64,000 bases of DNA from Pseudoalteromonas carrageenovora IAM 12662 (lineage in GTDB: Bacteria > Pseudomonadota > Gammaproteobacteria > Enterobacterales > Alteromonadaceae). The DNA lies in the NCBI RefSeq assembly GCF_900239935.1, contig NZ_LT965928.1, positions 482,945 to 546,944 on the forward strand, written 5' to 3'. How positions within the stretch are numbered: the first letter of the stretch is position 1; each line of letters opens with the position of its first letter. Made by a program: the position numbers and the translations under genes. Of this stretch, positions 44,724 through 51,711 are shown piece after piece. The notes beneath the pieces were generated by a model that was not told where the DNA came from, did no database searches, and saw nothing but the letters and a program-made list of their open reading frames with translations.

Positions 44724-45197
44724 ATGATTGAGCAAGGCCAAAAATTACCAGATGTGACACTAACACAGTTAACTAATGACGGTATGCAAACACTTACTAA
44801 TAAAGATTTGTTTGATGGTAAAAAGGTAGTGCTATTTGCAGTGCCAGGCGCTTTTACACCAACGTGTTCTAATGCGCACTTACCTGAATTTATTACTCTT
44901 GCTGATAAAATAAAGGCTAAAGGTGTCGATGCTATTTACTGCGTATCGGTAAATGATGCATTTGTGATGAAAGCGTGGGGTGAATCGCAAAACGCAGAAG
45001 AAATTTCATTACTTGCAGATGGTGATGCAAGCTTTACCAAAGCACTAGGCCTTGATAAAGACACTGCCGGTTTTGGTGGCACTCGCTCTAGCCGTTACGC
45101 AATGATTATTGATAATGCTGAAGTAACAGGACTATTTGTAGAGCAAGGAAAAGAGTTTGAAGTGAGTCGCGCTGAGTATGTATTAGAGAAAATTTAA
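44724..45197 (+). CDS. Peroxiredoxin (Prx5/AhpE-like thioredoxin fold)
   Basis: Thiol peroxidase of 157 residues that reduces hydrogen peroxide and organic peroxides. VPGAFTPTCSNAHLPEF (41-57) holds the peroxidatic Cys49 in the P-x3-T-x2-C motif. The conserved Arg lies in the GGTRSSRYAM segment. A second Cys in AIYCVSV (about 72) is not at the usual resolving position, so it may use glutathione or thioredoxin as in the Prx5 group. The ribosome-binding site AAGGA is 7 bases before the ATG. A heptamer array follows the stop. Confidence 0.92.
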   Translation: MIEQGQKLPDVTLTQLTNDGMQTLTNKDLFDGKKVVLFAVPGAFTPTCSNAHLPEFITLADKIKAKGVDAIYCVSVNDAFVMKAWGESQNAEEISLLADGDASFTKALGLDKDTAGFGGTRSSRYAMIIDNAEVTGLFVEQGKEFEVSRAEYVLEKI

Positions 45198-45213
45198 GGG
45201 CGTTTTTAGGTTT

Positions 45214-45341
45214 TAGTTGTCAGTTGTCAGTTGTTAGTTGTTAGTTGTTAGCTATCAGCTATCAGCTATCAGCTATCAGCTATCAGTTATAAGCTGTCAG
45301 TTATTAGCTATCAGTTATTAGCTATTAGTTTTCAGCTATCT
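45214..45341. repeat. Heptanucleotide array, GTTGTCA/GCTATCA/GTTATTA
   Basis: About 18 units starting 17 bp after the peroxiredoxin stop, similar in sequence to the array on the other side of that gene. It lies about 105 bp before the second four-helix-bundle gene. Confidence 0.88.
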
Positions 45342-45445
45342 GTCGTAGGGCTTTGTAGGTAAGCTAGTTAGTATATGCTTACAGCCTTTTACTTTTTCGA
45401 AATGAGGTCTAGTATAAGCAAAGCTTATAGCTAATGGCTTAAATT

Positions 45446-45799
45446 ATGAACTTCGAAAGTTTGGATGTCTGGAAACGCTCAGCGCGATTAAGTGCGCAAA
45501 TTTACAAAGAGACTGCCTATATAAAGGATTTTGGATTTAGGGATCAACTAACTCGTTCTGGGTTATCTATACCGAGCAACATTGCAGAGGGTATGACTAG
45601 GGAAAGTAATAAAGAAAAAGTAAGGTTTTTAGATATTGCTCGATCATCACTTGCAGAAGCCCGGACCCAAATTTATATTGGAATAGATATAGGTTATATC
45701 AAACAGCCTGTAGGTACAGTTTGGTTAGATGAAACTGTGGCGTTATCAAAAATGTTGACGGGCTTAATTGCTAGACTAAAATCGACCGCTAACCGCTAA
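45446..45799 (+). CDS. Four-helix-bundle protein (23S rRNA IVP-like, TIGR02436), paralogue
   Basis: Helical protein of 117 residues with the same family blocks as 33948-34295: FESLDVWKRSARLSAQIYKE at the start and SGLSIPSNIAEGMTRESNKEKVRFLDIARSSLAEARTQI in the centre. The last four residues (TANR) and the TAA stop are encoded by the CGCTAAC heptamers of the array that follows, so the array has set the end of the protein. It lies alone between the peroxiredoxin and a convergent DUF3299 gene. Function unknown; a structural or RNA-related role is possible. Confidence 0.87.
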   Translation: MNFESLDVWKRSARLSAQIYKETAYIKDFGFRDQLTRSGLSIPSNIAEGMTRESNKEKVRFLDIARSSLAEARTQIYIGIDIGYIKQPVGTVWLDETVALSKMLTGLIARLKSTANR

Positions 45800-45853
45800 C
45801 CGCTAACCGCTAACCGCTAACCGCTAACCGCTAACCGCTAACCGCTAACCGCT
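45785..45853. repeat. Heptanucleotide array, CGCTAAC x about 10
   Basis: Nearly perfect 7-bp repeat that overlaps the last codons of the four-helix-bundle gene and reaches 5 bp from the convergent DUF3299 stop codon. Confidence 0.92.
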
Positions 45854-45857
45854 GAAC

Positions 45858-46358
45858 TTATAATTCAAACGGCGCTACGCCTACCGCTTTCATTTTATAT
45901 CCTACTTGGGCTATTTCGCCTGACCAGCTCTGTGTACTTATAATACCAGTTACTACTATTGCGTCGTATAAACTGTCGATAGGTACGCCGCCTTTAATTG
46001 TTACATGTACTATTTGGTTTGGCGGTGGTGGTGGTACGTGAATGCACGCGCCAAAGTATGGCACTAATAAAAACTCGGTGATCACTTCGCTATCGCCCTC
46101 TAGCGGCACTACAAAACCTGGTAAACTCACAGATTTTCCATCAAGCGCTTTTACTACTGGTGCATCTAAATCGGGTTGCACCCAATTTTGCTCACTGCCT
46201 TCATGATTGGCTTGCGCTTGTGTATCTATTTGTACATGGCCTTTAGGAATTAAATCTTCCCAAAAAATCTCTTTTGGCGGGTTGGCATTACTAATAAAGC
46301 TTATAAATAATAAGCTAATGCATAAGCTGTAATTAACTACTGTTTTAAAAAACGTCAT
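45858..46358 (-). CDS. DUF3299 periplasmic protein
   Basis: Secreted protein of 166 residues (signal peptide VVNYSLCISLLFISFISNANP). The core block SLPGFVVPLEGDSEVITEFLLVPYFGACIHVPPPPPNQIV (about 80-118) is the DUF3299 signature, with one Cys and a poly-Pro turn. It is 15 bp downstream of an FtsX-type permease and its ATPase, so the three form an operon. In vibrios similar sets accompany a zinc-related periplasmic protein (as I recall, the Zrg system), so a metal-related role is possible, but function is unproven. Confidence 0.85.
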   Translation of the reverse strand: MTFFKTVVNYSLCISLLFISFISNANPPKEIFWEDLIPKGHVQIDTQAQANHEGSEQNWVQPDLDAPVVKALDGKSVSLPGFVVPLEGDSEVITEFLLVPYFGACIHVPPPPPNQIVHVTIKGGVPIDSLYDAIVVTGIISTQSWSGEIAQVGYKMKAVGVAPFEL

Positions 46359-46373
46359 GGGATACCTAAAAAA

Positions 46374-47672
46374 TTATATTTTTATACTCATGCCATCGCT
46401 GAGTGAGTAAAAGTAAGCTCGGGTGGCGGGTATTAAACCAATAATAAAACCGGCAGCCATAATAACGCCTATTAAGGTGAGTTCATAGTAAGAGAGCATA
46501 GCTATGTTTACGCTTATGCCTGCGTGGCTTTGTAGATAGCTACTGGCTAAAAGCATAACTAAGTAATAAAGCGCGCTGCCTACAATGCACCCGAGCAAGG
46601 TGGTAAAAAGTGACTCAATACTTATTAGCGTGAATAATTGCCAAGGGCGAGCACCTACAGAGCGCAATATAGCAAGTTCGCGTCGTCGTTGGTTTAAATT
46701 AGCAAGCAGCGTAGTGAGCATACCTAATAAACTAACCAGCACTACAACACCCGAAAACAACAGTAATACTTTTTCGACTATTGCTAACATTTGCCACAGC
46801 TCTTTAAGCGTTACCGTTGGCATAATGCCAAGCAGTGCTTCTTTTTTATATTGATTTATATTTCGCCTAATTTGTAGCGTGTATAAAGGCGAATCGAAGC
46901 CCATTAAAAAAGCGGTAATTTGTTTGGGGTGCCCCGTTAAATCATTATGCTTTTCGTGTTCATCGTGTTCATCGTGTTCATCGTGTTCATCGTGTTCATC
47001 GTGTTCATCGTGTTCATCGTGTTCGTTATGAGCAGAGCTATCATGTATTAAATCAATTGCGGCCAGTGGTATGTGTAAGGTTTTATCCACTGGCGTGCCA
47101 GTGGCATTTAAAATGCCGATAACTTTAAAAGGGTTGTCTTTATGGTGATGAAAGCTGGTATTGCCCATACCATGAGATATAACTATTTGGTCACCTAATT
47201 TATAATTTAAGCGGTTTGCTACATCACTTCCTAGTACTACTTCGTTAATGGCTGTAAAGGCATGCCCTTGGTTAAAGGTTAAGTTCTGTTTTTTAGCAAA
47301 TTGGTAATGCGCAAAGTAATCAAGCGTTGTACCAAGTACCGCTTTGCCTTTATGGCTATCGCCAAGGCTTATAGGAATACTCCATTTAACGCCGCGTTGA
47401 TGAGTAATGTATTCATAACTTTGCCAGCTTACGCCATTATTTGTATGGCCAATTCTAAATACTGATGAAAGCAATAATTGTATATCGCCGGTTCGCGCTC
47501 CCACAATTAAATCGGTGCCTGAAATAGTATTGCTAAAACTACTTTTTGCATCAACTCGTATGCGCTCAATGCTTAAAAGCAGCATTACACTTATAGCGAT
47601 GGTAAAAAGCGTGAGTAATACGCTTGCACGACGATTTAATAAGCTTTTGTAGGCAAGTTTAGTAAGGATCAT
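46374..47672 (-). CDS. FtsX/MacB-type ABC permease with a Asp-Glu-His repeat
   Basis: Inner-membrane permease of 432 residues. It has one N-terminal helix (LLTLFTIAISVMLLL), a large periplasmic domain, and three helices in the C-terminal FtsX domain (starting VVVLVSLLGMLTTLLANLNQRRRELAILRSVGA). The periplasmic domain carries a tandem run of Asp-Glu-His at about residues 216-240, encoded by eight 9-bp repeats, plus nearby His-rich HHHKDN. This suggests metal (Zn or Cu) binding. It overlaps the ATPase gene by 4 bp. It resembles lipoprotein or substrate-extruding systems rather than importers. Confidence 0.87.
   Translation of the reverse strand: MILTKLAYKSLLNRRASVLLTLFTIAISVMLLLSIERIRVDAKSSFSNTISGTDLIVGARTGDIQLLLSSVFRIGHTNNGVSWQSYEYITHQRGVKWSIPISLGDSHKGKAVLGTTLDYFAHYQFAKKQNLTFNQGHAFTAINEVVLGSDVANRLNYKLGDQIVISHGMGNTSFHHHKDNPFKVIGILNATGTPVDKTLHIPLAAIDLIHDSSAHNEHDEHDEHDEHDEHDEHDEHDEHEKHNDLTGHPKQITAFLMGFDSPLYTLQIRRNINQYKKEALLGIMPTVTLKELWQMLAIVEKVLLLFSGVVVLVSLLGMLTTLLANLNQRRRELAILRSVGARPWQLFTLISIESLFTTLLGCIVGSALYYLVMLLASSYLQSHAGISVNIAMLSYYELTLIGVIMAAGFIIGLIPATRAYFYSLSDGMSIKI
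46955..47026. repeat. 9-bp in-frame tandem repeat in permease gene
   Basis: CGTGTTCAT (plus strand) repeated eight times, the last copy changed to CGTGTTCGT. It encodes Asp-Glu-His triplets, and copy-number changes would keep the frame. Confidence 0.9.
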
Positions 47673-48367
47673 AGTGGCTCCTGCAAGCTCATTAGATCAA
47701 TAGCACGATCAAATAGCGGTTTTAAGCTTTCATCGTGGCTTACAAAAACTAAAGTACTGTTGGAGAGCTTTGCTTGTTCAAACAACAGCTTTATAAAGTT
47801 TTGGCGGTTGTTTGCATCAAGTGCTGAAGTGGGCTCATCGGCAATAATAAGCTCTGGGCTGCCTATAAATGCGCGGGCTGCTGCAACACGCTGCTGCTGG
47901 CCAATACTTAATGTGGCTACATCTTTATTATGGTACTGCTCATTAAGCCCTAATGCGTTTAGTAAACGTACGGCTTCTTTTTGTAATGAAGGTTTAGGCT
48001 CAGAGTGCTGTTTTAAGGCTTTTTGTTGTCGGCTTTTTGAAAACTCACAGCCAAGCGTTACATTTTCGATTGGCGATAGATAAGGGAGCAAATTAAAGTT
48101 TTGAAAAATATAACCAATATGATCTGCTCTAAAGGCATCTCGTTTGGTGTTGCTTTGTGTATTTAAATTTTGACTTAATATTAAAACATCACCGCTGGTG
48201 GCGGTATTAATACCTGCCAGTAGTGCTAATAATGTTGATTTACCCGAGCCACTAGGGCCATGTAAAAAAACATGCTCACCTTTATTTATTATTAGGGTAG
48301 GTATATTGAGCGTGGGGATAGGGTCGTTTTTATGCCATTTAAAGGTAACGTTATTAAGACTAATCAT
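47669..48367 (-). CDS. ABC transporter ATP-binding protein (LolD/MacB-like)
   Basis: ATPase of 232 residues energising the permease that overlaps it by 4 bp. Walker A is GPSGSGKSTLLALLAG, the Q-loop is IFQNFNLLPYLSPIENV, the signature motif is LSIGQQQRVAAARAF, Walker B is ELIIADEPTSALD, and the switch His is in VFVSHD. It belongs to the MacB/LolD/FtsE class that uses mechanotransmission. It lies 9 bp downstream of the CDP-glycerol-transferase-like gene, with which it may be co-transcribed. Confidence 0.92.
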   Translation of the reverse strand: MISLNNVTFKWHKNDPIPTLNIPTLIINKGEHVFLHGPSGSGKSTLLALLAGINTATSGDVLILSQNLNTQSNTKRDAFRADHIGYIFQNFNLLPYLSPIENVTLGCEFSKSRQQKALKQHSEPKPSLQKEAVRLLNALGLNEQYHNKDVATLSIGQQQRVAAARAFIGSPELIIADEPTSALDANNRQNFIKLLFEQAKLSNSTLVFVSHDESLKPLFDRAIDLMSLQEPL

Positions 48368-48376
48368 TGTGTAGTT

Positions 48377-49447
48377 TTACCAACCCCAAAAGTTGAACTC
48401 TTTTCGCATTTTTAAATTTCTAAAAAGGTTAAGAGGTTTAGGTTTTAGTTTTTCGTTTTTATGTAAAAACTCATTTGCTGCGTTTAGCACCCTTTGGCTT
48501 GATTGGCCGTCGGTGTATGGGTGAAGCTCTTGGCAGTAGCTTTCAATATGTTGCATTAAGTTTTTAGGTTTTGTTAATGCATGCTCTATGGCGGCTTCTA
48601 CTTCATCGGCTTGTGTTACATCAAGTAAGTGAGGCATCGGTTTTTGATTGCAAAAAGTGACTACTGGTTTTCTAAGGAGTAAAAACATCAGTAGTATTGA
48701 TGATGTATCACACAGCATTACATCAGCAGCTTTGAGCAAGGGTAACACGTTGTCTGTTTCTATAAAGGTTAAGTTTTCATTACTTAACGCTTTGTATTTT
48801 TTAACCCATTCGCTTGGCATTTTTGGATGGAACTGCATTAAAATTCGCCATTTACCTTGCTCACTAAAGCGCTTTATCTGCTCAAATAATTTAGGGGCTA
48901 GCGAAAGCTTTCGTGAAAAAGTAGAGCAAATAAGTAGTGTAGGCCGTGGGTCGTTACTGCTATATGGGTTACTTTGTGAGTCGCTAAATAAAGGGTCTAA
49001 GGTGGGCCAACCTGTTTCGGTTACTTTAAAAAAACCATGCTGCTGTGCAAGTTCTTTAAAGCGCTCAGTGGTGTTAGGGCCTTGCGTACAATATAAATCG
49101 TAGCAGCCTCTAATGGTAAAGTGCCCTCGGTTTCCTTCAGAACTACGCTTTTCTGAATTAAAACCATGAAAAACAGCTACTTTTTTACCTGGAATAAAGC
49201 TTGGAACAATATTACCCGGAATATACGTTATATCTGGCTTCCAGCTTCTTACATCACTAATTGTATGCAATCGCTGTTCATCTGAGCTTAAAAAACTAGG
49301 GTTTACCTCGCTACCAGCTAAAAACCAACGTACTTCACCTCCGTGCGCTAAAATTTGCGCCTGCAAAGGTCTTAAAATAGCGTATGAGTAATTTTGAGAA
49401 ATATACATCAAGTACTTTTTATTTTTAGTAGCAGATAAGTAATTCAA
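48377..49447 (-). CDS. CDP-glycerol glycerophosphotransferase-family protein
   Basis: TagB/TagF-like transferase of 356 residues. GT-B motifs are GHFTIRGCYDLYCTQGPNTTERF (about 112-134), the LLICSTFSRKLSLAPKLF start of the second domain, LMQFHPKMPSEW with the catalytic-type HPK, and ADVMLCDTSSILLMFLLLRKPVV with the DTSS donor motif. It may add glycerol-phosphate or a similar group to a surface glycan or lipid. A second member at 55322-56386 stands next to a TagD-like cytidylyltransferase. It is the first gene of the minus-strand operon. Confidence 0.82.
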   Translation of the reverse strand: MNYLSATKNKKYLMYISQNYSYAILRPLQAQILAHGGEVRWFLAGSEVNPSFLSSDEQRLHTISDVRSWKPDITYIPGNIVPSFIPGKKVAVFHGFNSEKRSSEGNRGHFTIRGCYDLYCTQGPNTTERFKELAQQHGFFKVTETGWPTLDPLFSDSQSNPYSSNDPRPTLLICSTFSRKLSLAPKLFEQIKRFSEQGKWRILMQFHPKMPSEWVKKYKALSNENLTFIETDNVLPLLKAADVMLCDTSSILLMFLLLRKPVVTFCNQKPMPHLLDVTQADEVEAAIEHALTKPKNLMQHIESYCQELHPYTDGQSSQRVLNAANEFLHKNEKLKPKPLNLFRNLKMRKEFNFWGW

Positions 49448-49519
49448 GCGGCACCCCTTTGGTTAGCACGCTGAGTTTACCGCATTATTACAGCCATATA
49501 AATATTGCGTGGTTATTTA

Positions 49520-49712
49520 ACCTGAGCTCTGGATAATAAACCTATCTCTAGCAGCTATTTTCAGCGCTAACTGCGTTGAATTTACTTGCAATAGGTCAGC
49601 TATTGACGCGTAAACTCGCCTTGTTTTCATTGAAAATCTCTGGCTAGAGAAAATAAATTTAAATGTCACCATAATTCAATATGTTAGTGAGTCTCTTAAC
49701 CAGAGTTCAGGT
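49520..49712. mobile_element. MITE-like element with 13-bp TIRs and TATTTA duplication
   Basis: ACCTGAGCTCTGG (49520-49532) and CCAGAGTTCAGGT (49700-49712) are inverted repeats with one mismatch, and TATTTA stands directly outside on both sides (49514-49519 and 49713-49718). A second, inner imperfect inverted pair (CTCTAGCAGC... and ...GGCTAGAG, about 49547-49649) makes it strongly foldable. It has no coding capacity. It fills most of the 375-bp space between the CDP-glycerol-type gene and purC. Confidence 0.75.
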
Positions 49713-49822
49713 TATTTAGTTTTCAGTGCTGATTGAGCTTTAGGGTAGGCTGATTTATTATATAGCGCTTATAACCCCATACCATACTTTGCTCATTGAG
49801 CATCCCTAACCCCGGAGATAGC

Positions 49823-50926
49823 ATGACTAGCTATAAAGTTTTAGACGTAAACGATGATTTACCCATTCGCACTAAAGGTGAAGTACACAGCGGTAAAGTT
49901 CGTTCGGTTTATTGGCTAACAGACGAAGACAGCGCTCGACTCATTAAAGATAAAGGCTACAAGGTGCCTCAAGGTACTGAGTTAGCAATTATGGTTATTT
50001 CAGACCGTATTTCTGCTTTTGATTGTATTTGGCAAGGCGAAAATGGTTTAAACGGCGTGCCGGGTAAAGGTATAGCACTTAATTCAGTTGCATCTCATTG
50101 GTTTAAGTTATTCGATAAAGCAGGCCTTGCAGGGAATCACATTGTTGATATTCCGCATCCCTATGTATGGATTGTACGCAAAGCAAGTACCGTTAAAGTA
50201 GAAGCCATTGCACGCCAATATATTACTGGCAGCATGTGGCGCGACTATGCAAAAGGCACACGTAATTTTTGCGGTATAGATTTACCAGAGGGTTTAAAAG
50301 CTAACCAAAAGCTTGATGATGTACTTATTACTCCTTCAACCAAAGGCATTATTGAAGGTGTTGCCGATATTCCACCTGTTGATGATGTGAATATTACCCG
50401 TGCTAATATCACTGATAATTTAGATGTATTTAACTTTAAATCAGCTGATGACGTTACTAAATACGAAAAACTATTGGTTGAGGGTTTTAAGTTAATTAGT
50501 GATGAGCTGGCAAAGCTTGATCAAATTTTTGTTGATACAAAATTTGAGTTTGGCTATGTAGAGGACTTAAACGGTGCACAACAACTTATTTATATTGACG
50601 AAGTAGGTACACCTGACTCTTCGCGCATATGGGATGAAGCGGCTTACCGCGATGGCAAAATAGTTGAAAACTCTAAAGAGGGATTTCGTCAGTTATTAAT
50701 TTCTAACGTGCCAGAAAGTGACGTGTTATTAAACAAAGATCGTATGGACGAGCGCGAGCAACTCGCTAAAGATTACATTTTACCAGAGGCTGTTATGCTT
50801 GAAGTCTCGAATACTTATGTAGGCATAGCAAGTAAAATTGTAGGTAAAGATATTGTAATACCTGAAGATCCTCGCCAAGAAGTGATTGATATTTTAGATG
50901 CCGATTACGGACTTATTGTAAAATAA
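49823..50926 (+). CDS. purC: Phosphoribosylaminoimidazole-succinocarboxamide synthase (PurC)
   Basis: Purine biosynthesis enzyme that joins aspartate to carboxyaminoimidazole ribotide (SAICAR synthetase). Start 49823 has GGAG 6 bases upstream and gives 367 residues, the long variant typical of this group rather than the E. coli 237-residue form. Motifs: [58 protein letters not shown]-like element lies about 110 bp upstream. A hairpin follows. Confidence 0.94.
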   Translation: MTSYKVLDVNDDLPIRTKGEVHSGKVRSVYWLTDEDSARLIKDKGYKVPQGTELAIMVISDRISAFDCIWQGENGLNGVPGKGIALNSVASHWFKLFDKAGLAGNHIVDIPHPYVWIVRKASTVKVEAIARQYITGSMWRDYAKGTRNFCGIDLPEGLKANQKLDDVLITPSTKGIIEGVADIPPVDDVNITRANITDNLDVFNFKSADDVTKYEKLLVEGFKLISDELAKLDQIFVDTKFEFGYVEDLNGAQQLIYIDEVGTPDSSRIWDEAAYRDGKIVENSKEGFRQLLISNVPESDVLLNKDRMDEREQLAKDYILPEAVMLEVSNTYVGIASKIVGKDIVIPEDPRQEVIDILDADYGLIVK

Positions 50927-50952
50927 CAATACTAAAGTATGTAATAACGAGT

Positions 50953-50984
50953 TAGCCCAGTTTTTATTTTTAGTTACTGGGCTA
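50953..50984 (+). terminator. Hairpin after purC
   Basis: TAGCCCAGT and ACTGGGCTA form a 9-bp stem around a T-rich loop, 27 bp after the stop. No T-run follows the stem, so efficiency is uncertain. Confidence 0.55.
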
Positions 50985-51048
50985 TAATTCTTGCAATTAG
51001 TGCTCGTCTCTAATTAACTTAACCTAACATTAATGTTTGGGTGTTGTT

Positions 51049-51711
51049 ATGTTTAAGCGGGCATTGCAAAAATATGCAAAACATAGTTATTTTTTAGCTA
51101 TAGGTTTGTTTTACAGTCAGTTTGCCTCAAGTGCGGACATAAATTTAGTATTAGAAGATCAGCACGGCCAAAAACTATCGGGCGCCGTTATTGAGCTAAT
51201 TAATGCAAGCACTCATTCAGCATCAAAAACATTACCCCTTGCAGTAATGGATCAGGTTCATAAACAGTTTTTACCTGAGTTATTAGTAGTACAACAAGGC
51301 CAGCAAGTTAACTTTCCTAACAGCGATAATATTCGCCATCATGTATATTCTTTTTCACAAGCTAAGCCTTTTCAGCTAAGGTTATATTCTGGCCAACCAA
51401 AAGAGCCAATTACGTTTGATCAGCAAGGTGTTGTTGTTTTAGGCTGTAATATTCACGACTCTATGGTGGGCTACATTTATGTTGCTAGCAGCGAAAGTGT
51501 ATATAAAAGCGATAAAAAAGGGCTGATTAGCCTCACGTTAGACACTTTACCTGCGCAAGTGAGTGTATGGCATCCTCTTCAAACAGCACCGCTGGAGAAT
51601 AAAAAAATTATAACAATTAACTCTCAAAAGCAGTTGCTAGTCACTGTAAATACTTCATCCCCCGCTCCTCGAAATACGTTTGGCAGTAAATTTAAGGCCG
51701 GTAATGACTAA
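51049..51711 (+). CDS. Cupredoxin-like periplasmic protein (methylamine-utilisation type)
   Basis: Secreted protein of about 220 residues (signal peptide YFLAIGLFYSQFASSA). The cupredoxin fold has potential copper ligands: His in NIRHHVYSF, Cys and His in LGCNIHDSMVGY, and Met in the same loop. This gives a blue-copper-type Cys-His-Met set. Start 51049 (ATG) is chosen over TTG 51037. It overlaps the GGDEF-EAL gene by 8 bp and heads an operon of four genes. It may sense or carry copper or redox state for the signalling enzyme behind it (inference). Confidence 0.8.
   Translation: MFKRALQKYAKHSYFLAIGLFYSQFASSADINLVLEDQHGQKLSGAVIELINASTHSASKTLPLAVMDQVHKQFLPELLVVQQGQQVNFPNSDNIRHHVYSFSQAKPFQLRLYSGQPKEPITFDQQGVVVLGCNIHDSMVGYIYVASSESVYKSDKKGLISLTLDTLPAQVSVWHPLQTAPLENKKIITINSQKQLLVTVNTSSPAPRNTFGSKFKAGND

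Noticed and set aside
33948..45799. Diversity-generating retroelement suggested by Avd-like four-helix-bundle proteins
   Set aside because: No reverse transcriptase and no template/variable repeat pair is visible; the proteins fit the 23S-IVP-like group equally well.
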